From Coemansia sp. RSA 1804 (taxonomy: Eukaryota > Kickxellomycota > Kickxellomycetes > Kickxellales > Kickxellaceae): a DNA stretch of 64,000 bases. This document shows positions 59,406-64,000 of this stretch, piece by piece. The translations under genes and the position numbers were made by a program. Position 1 is the stretch's first letter. Each line of letters begins with the position of its first letter. The notes below the pieces were generated by a model that saw nothing but the letters and a program-made list of their open reading frames with translations, did not search any database and was not told where the DNA came from. The stretch is from assembly GCA_027578815.1 (NCBI GenBank), contig JANBTH010000007.1:1-64000 (forward strand). The letters run 5' to 3'.

Positions 59406-60046
59406 TGCGGCTGCGGCTGTGTAGTCTGGCGGTATGGGTGGTGACTGTTATTAGCTGTTGTGCCACGCCTACTTCTCCTGGAGCTGCTGCTGCTGTTATT
59501 GCTGTTGTTGCTGCTGCTGTTTCCAACGCTGTGCTTGTCAGTGTTCTGCATCTGCTGACGCCGCATGATATGCTCTGCAGTGGTTGAGAGTGACGGAGGA
59601 GGCATCGATATGGTGTCTGCAATCGACTGCGACAGCTGGAACTGAGCAAGCTGCTGCTGCTGCTGCTGCTGTTGCTGCTGGGACATGAGAGCTGGCGAAG
59701 TAAGAGGACTGAATGTCCCAGCTCCCATAGTATGCTGCGGAACCATTCCGCGCACCAGCGGTGTTGCTGTTGGCGACAAGAACGGAGTCAGCAGCTCAAC
59801 CACTTCGGCCGCCTGCTGGTCAGTCAGACCTTCGATTCCGCCTATCGTCAGCGGTGACATTGACGGAACATCTACTGCTGTTGTTGTTACTGCCGCTGCC
59901 GCTGTTGCTGATGCTGCTGATGCTGCTGCCGCGCTTTGTGGAATTGAAAGGCTCATTGGCGTCGGGAAATGCACCACTTGCTCCCCAACCTTGTTGCCCC
60001 GGCCACCCGTGTTGCCATTGTTTGTGTTGGAAGGAAAATGCGCCAT
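57935..60046 (-). CDS. bHLH transcription factor with poly-Gln tracts
   Basis: The protein has 703 aa from the ATG at 60046. Most of it is disordered, with several poly-Gln runs, Asn/Ser runs and Ala/Thr-rich parts. The DNA-binding bHLH lies at about residues 595-655: a basic region NHKQAEQKRR with the His603-Glu607-Arg611 triad that reads CACGTG, helix 1 DSLKMCFQDLHHRLP, loop, and helix 2 KIYLLNKANGYIDALRRANE. No leucine zipper of canonical length is obvious. The C-terminus is a Glu/Asp-rich tail. Two CACGTG sites lie in its upstream region. Confidence 0.88.
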
Positions 60047-60622
60047 CAAAGCAGCTGGTTCCAGTCAAGATGTATAAACGCCTGGGTAAACCAGAAAGTG
60101 TAATAAAGAACAAGAAAAAAGGACTTTTCTTCCAGTCGGTCAGAGTCTAGCAATAGAATATGAATAAAGGAAAATGGCGAGGGAAAACGGAGAGGGGAGC
60201 AGAACAAGAAATGGATTGGGATTATTGACTGAGGCAAATGAAAAAAAAGATCAAAAACGAGAATAAAAAAAGAGGGAGCGGGAACAAAAAAAAACCCTGT
60301 AGACAATTTATCCCTTTTTTCTTTCCTACTAACACACAAAGAGTAGAAAAGGTCTTTAAAGGGCTTAAATATCGGTAAAAAGAGCCGGTAAACAATGAAC
60401 TATAGAATATAAAAGATGGTGATGAAGAAATGGAGAAAAATGGATAGCTCTGCAAACTTGTCTCATCGCCTCAGCCAGACGATAAATAAACAACACAAAC
60501 CATGATAACAAGGTAACAGTCACTTTTTCTCTTCATCTAAACAAAAAGCAACTGAATAAACAACTGCTCGAGTTGCTATTTCTTATGCCTTTTTTCAAAG
60601 CTCTACCATTCTACAAAAAAAA

Positions 60623-60628
60623 CACGTG
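60623..60628. promoter_or_regulatory. CACGTG E-box, distal pair member 1
   Basis: CACGTGCG lies 577 bp upstream of the bHLH start. Confidence 0.4.
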
Positions 60629-60673
60629 CGGAGTTGCTTGCTTTCCAGATTGCTGGTAGCCAATTGCTCGGCC

Positions 60674-60679
60674 CACGTG
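60674..60679. promoter_or_regulatory. CACGTG E-box, distal pair member 2
   Basis: CACGTGCG again, 51 bp from the first and in the same orientation of its flank. It matches the specificity predicted for the bHLH protein. Confidence 0.4.
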
Positions 60680-60941
60680 CGCTGCCTCTGCTTGAAACTC
60701 ACCACAGCTGAAAAGAGCAGATCCTCTTAATACTGTGCCTAAAAGGTGGTCTTTCACCAATGGGTGGTTGTTCCCTTTTAGATTTTTAGATGGAAATGGA
60801 GAGGAGAAATCCCTCTTTCTCTTCTTGGTAGATTTCGCAGGCCTTGGCTCTAGAAACGCAGCTAATCCAAAAGCATCTTTTTATGCTGCATCGATCGGAA
60901 TAATGAAATGTTGGAACAGAAGAAACAGTCACGGGTCTATT

Positions 60942-62483
60942 CTACTCCAGCATATTGTCCTCTGCATTTTGCTTGTTGGTTTCCCGAAGCCTCAAAAGAC
61001 AGAGACGCACCTCGTCCTTCCAGTCAACGAAAAAGTATATATAGCCGATCTGAAGCGAGGAAGCAACAACAACGCCGGTGCATCCGCCCCACCAGAGTCC
61101 AAATGTCTCCAGTTGCCTTGCATATGCCAGATATAGCCCCGTTGGCACAGCACACGCGTAAAACCCAAACACGAGTATGTTAGCGCTGGTCTTCTGGCGT
61201 CCAAGTCCACGCAGAATGGCAGCCAACACAGCATCTAGACCATCGCTGACAATAAGGATGCAGGCAACCGGCGCCAGCTTTGCAGTCTCCTGGGCCACAT
61301 TTGGATCGTCCGTGTACAGCGATATCCACCAGCTTCCGCAGAACAGCACAAACATTGTGCCCATCATTCCAATTAGCGCCGATGACAACAGAGACACATA
61401 CGCTGTTATACGTGCCTGCCGTGGCTTTGCTGCTCCTATCAGATTACCAATCCGAGGAGTTGCGCCATATCCAACGCCATTGCTAAAATGGTACAGCAGC
61501 TGCACCGTGTTAAGCATGATGGCGTTTCCAGCCAGCTGATTAGAGCCAAAGTACGATGCTCCAAGCGCAATGAGCTCAAAGCAGACCCACGCCGAGCATG
61601 AGGTGAATACGGCTGGAATGGCAAGCCGGTAGTAGGCCCACAGGTTGCGGAACGCACCCAGCCTCCATCCGCCCCACGCCTCTGCTGCTGGGCTCTTGCG
61701 GACATACAGGAGAATCCCAGCCAGCAAGGCAAAGTTTGATACCGCGTTGACGATTGGCGCTCCAATAAACCCTATGCCGTACCTATCCGACAGGACAAAC
61801 ACATAGCAGCTGATCCAGTGAATCGGGGTGACAATCACAACTATCAAAGTGGCTGCCCGCATAATCCCCTGTGCTTGCATGAACCGTTTGGTTGATTCAA
61901 ACAGAGCAAATGGCAGAACACATGGAATCTGCATTCGCAGAAACAGTCCTGAAAGACGCGCAATCTCTGGATCTTGTCCCAGAAACAGAAGCAGGCTTCT
62001 GGAATGCCACATTACTGGCGCAACCAAAAGAAAATGGCCAACAACCGCTATTATTCCGCGCTGAAAGTGGAATCCAACAAGTGTCTTGTCACGGGAAGCC
62101 GTGAATGCAGTGCTGCAGAACGTATCCATTGCAGACACATATCCGAACGTCGGTGCCATTGCCAGGACTGCCTGAAATGTCAGTGCAAGCGACATTGCGC
62201 CAAGCTCCTTGGCGCCCAAACGACCGACCACAAGAAAGTTGGCTGTGTGAAAGGTCATCTCTAAAAGCAGTGCCACTGTTGTTAGTGCTGATGACGACGC
62301 GATCCATGCAAACTCTCTTTTCGCGGCACAAAAGTAGGGCTCGGTGGTGTCGTTCTTTGAGATTGCAATATCTAGCTCCGACATACTGGCTTGAAGAAGA
62401 GGCGTTGCTTCACTGTTATTGTCCAGCCTTTCGTCTATCCCTTGAACATCTTTTCTTTGATTACCGTTGCTAGCCAATGACAT
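60942..62483 (-). CDS. MATE-family efflux transporter
   Basis: This membrane antiporter of the multidrug and toxic compound extrusion family exports organic cations or metabolites. The protein has 513 aa with about 12 membrane segments. MATE-like features include FLVVGRLGAKELGAMSLA in the first repeat, the Ser/Thr-rich AMDTFCSTAFTAS segment, and GVGYGATPRIGNLIGAAKPR in the second repeat, the usual duplicated motif. The N-terminal tail has SEATPLLQ, an acidic dileucine-like signal that could send it to the vacuole. The start is the first ATG. Confidence 0.88.
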   Translation of the reverse strand: MSLASNGNQRKDVQGIDERLDNNSEATPLLQASMSELDIAISKNDTTEPYFCAAKREFAWIASSSALTTVALLLEMTFHTANFLVVGRLGAKELGAMSLALTFQAVLAMAPTFGYVSAMDTFCSTAFTASRDKTLVGFHFQRGIIAVVGHFLLVAPVMWHSRSLLLFLGQDPEIARLSGLFLRMQIPCVLPFALFESTKRFMQAQGIMRAATLIVVIVTPIHWISCYVFVLSDRYGIGFIGAPIVNAVSNFALLAGILLYVRKSPAAEAWGGWRLGAFRNLWAYYRLAIPAVFTSCSAWVCFELIALGASYFGSNQLAGNAIMLNTVQLLYHFSNGVGYGATPRIGNLIGAAKPRQARITAYVSLLSSALIGMMGTMFVLFCGSWWISLYTDDPNVAQETAKLAPVACILIVSDGLDAVLAAILRGLGRQKTSANILVFGFYACAVPTGLYLAYARQLETFGLWWGGCTGVVVASSLQIGYIYFFVDWKDEVRLCLLRLRETNKQNAEDNMLE

Positions 62484-63636
62484 CTTGCCTTTAATAAAAG
62501 ATATATCCGCAAAACTCGAATATGTTAAACAGAATAGATATGGAAACTAGAATAAAATATTATACTTATCAAAGAGAAGAATAGGTATGAAATACACAAT
62601 TGCAAAGCATCTTTATTTCTCCTGGTGAAGTTTGTGGAACGTGGAGGTACATGAGAAATAACATAATCAGATGTTGTTTTAGCTATAAACACTGCATTAG
62701 AGTATGCGGAAATAAAAAAGATTCACTTAAAAAAACTAGTCTACACTTTGTAATAATCGATTTGCTTTTGAAGCACCAAAGACTAACAATTTCCATAAAC
62801 CAAAGCAACTCAAAACCGAGACTAGCAGCATTTTTAACTTGTTTCCAGAGCATCAAGTTATTAATATTAATGTAATATCCAGCGCACACTTGTTCGGATG
62901 TTCTCATCTCTGGAAATTGGCTGATTAAACCTCTGTCATTTCTAATTTCTTTGAAGACGCCTACTCCCAGTCAAGTATTTGTCTATTACTAAGCAGCCTT
63001 TTATGAAAGATTCAATTATTTGAATATAGTTTATCGATTATAAATAAACTGACTTTTTTTGGTAAAAGAGTACTGGCAGAATGATATCTACAACAAGCAG
63101 GTTTAAATCAACAATTAAATATTTAATTACTTCATCTATATAGCAGCTTTTATTGGGCGTTTGCACTAAAAGGTTGTAGCACTAGGAAAAATGGGCTTTT
63201 ATTATCAATTGTGTGAATATCATATATTGAAACCAGCGCTGTAGTTTACTGCCTTTTCACGGCCTTTTTCTTTTCTTTTCTTTTCTTTTCTTGCGGATAT
63301 TCAATAGCAAAAGCCTTTATAAAGCCCATTGCCAATTTAGATATGGAAAAAAACTAGCAGAAACAATTTCTTTCTTTCTTTCTTTCTTCCTTTCTAAGAA
63401 TTTGTTGCGTCTTTTTAGTTACAAAATAATAATAAAACCAAAAAAAGCATGCAAAGTGTGTTGGTGATAGTACCTGTCTGCCATTCACATTACAATCTAC
63501 AAAGATGGTATTCCGATAAAATGTAAAACAGTTCGTTTTCAAGCGTACCTTTTCGATACCAATTTTCTGTTTTTCCCTCCTTTTTCTTGCATGTATTTCT
63601 ATACTATTATACAATTTCCTTGATAATAATAAAACT
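62484..63636. other. Intergenic region with pyrimidine microsatellites
   Basis: It is AT-rich. It holds a (TTTTC)n run at about 63264-63291 and a (TTTC)n run at about 63367-63395, both in the promoter side of the protease gene. No gene is supported. Confidence 0.55.
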
Positions 63637-64000
63637 ATGGCGCTACTAAGGACAGCGTTGCTCTGTCTAGTCGGTATCAACGGTATAGTCCAGCTGTGCA
63701 GTCTGCCGGTCAGCGCACACCTTTTTCACGAGCGAGATGGTACTCCTGATGTCAAGAGCGATCTCAAAACGTCAAAGAGAGGCGTACTGGTAAAGAACAA
63801 CAAGGTGACGTCCTGCGAGCTAGGGCTTTTCAGCGACCTCCGTTCAGTTTTAAGCGCAGACTGCCTAGATTATACAAGCGACAATAAACTGGACACAACA
63901 ACAACCTATATGGTTTACGTTGACGACGGCATCGACGGAAAGGCGGACAAGTACCAGGTGCAGAGAGTGACTGTGCATCCCGATTATAACCCAACAACAA
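63637..64000 (+). CDS. Secreted trypsin-like serine protease, 5' part only
   Basis: The window ends after 121 codons. The protein starts with a signal peptide (MALLRTALLCLVGINGIVQL, then CSLPVSA). It goes on to a chymotrypsin-fold start: RGVLVKNNKVTSCELGLFSD, SADCLDY, and YQVQRVTVHPDYNPTT, with the VHPDYN box before the catalytic Asp region. At the position where S1 proteases have the TAAHC histidine this protein reads SADCLDY, so the histidine is missing and it may be a non-catalytic homologue. The rest lies outside the window. Confidence 0.6.
   Translation, partial: MALLRTALLCLVGINGIVQLCSLPVSAHLFHERDGTPDVKSDLKTSKRGVLVKNNKVTSCELGLFSDLRSVLSADCLDYTSDNKLDTTTTYMVYVDDGIDGKADKYQVQRVTVHPDYNPTT

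Larger units (their letters stand above)
60047..60941. other. Promoter region of the bHLH gene
   Basis: This AT-rich region on the 5' side of the bHLH gene is also the 3' side of the MATE gene. It contains two CACGTG sites. No further gene is supported. Confidence 0.5.

Overview
The window comes from a nuclear genome of an early-diverging fungus, most likely Kickxellomycotina (Coemansia-like). This is an inference. It rests on compact and mostly intronless genes, a division II chitin synthase with a C-terminal DEK-type domain, an F-box-like protein and a trypsin-like protease of a kind common in that group, and GC-rich genes separated by AT-rich spacers.

Layout. 1.5-5.4 kb: chitin synthase. 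5.6-9.5 kb: AT-rich island with three copies of a small gene family. 9.6-24.5 kb: mostly genome-maintenance genes (FANCI-like, Chl1/DDX11-type Fe-S helicase, two Tdp1-like phosphodiesterases), interleaved with a thioredoxin-fold-like protein and a secreted protein. 24.6-27.0 kb: degraded accessory island bounded by 41-bp direct repeats, holding a GH18 chitinase fragment, two orphan genes and two copies of a hairpin repeat. 27.2-32.8 kb: ZNF830-like acidic protein, F-box-like protein, SH3-EH endocytic adaptor. 33.1-37.0 kb: second AT-rich island with three more members of the small gene family on the minus strand. 37.7-41.4 kb: CCZ1. 42.3-44.8 kb: a 2.5-kb inverted repeat with two broken Fanzor (eukaryotic TnpB-like) copies. 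46.9-64 kb: housekeeping block with a sugar transporter, an SMS-type PAP2 enzyme, QCR2, an S9 peptidase, HIS1, a Trm61-type methyltransferase, a bHLH factor, a MATE transporter and the 5' end of a secreted trypsin-like protease.

The main novelty candidate is the six-copy small gene family spread over both AT-rich islands. All members share a TATA box and a leader of nearly fixed length (about 175 nt from TATA to ATG in five of six). Five keep an open 20-21-codon mini-ORF in the leader, yet the encoded Gly/Ser/Thr/Pro-rich proteins differ strongly. Second are the Fanzor remnants and a three-copy repeat with a TATA box inside a palindrome, which occurs in both accessory islands.

Two runs of 99 N (14752-14850 and 28513-28611) are each flanked by the same 78 bp on both sides, so they are probably false gaps between overlapping contigs. 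Start codons were set to ATG throughout. Several long open frames begin upstream at non-ATG codons and were trimmed.
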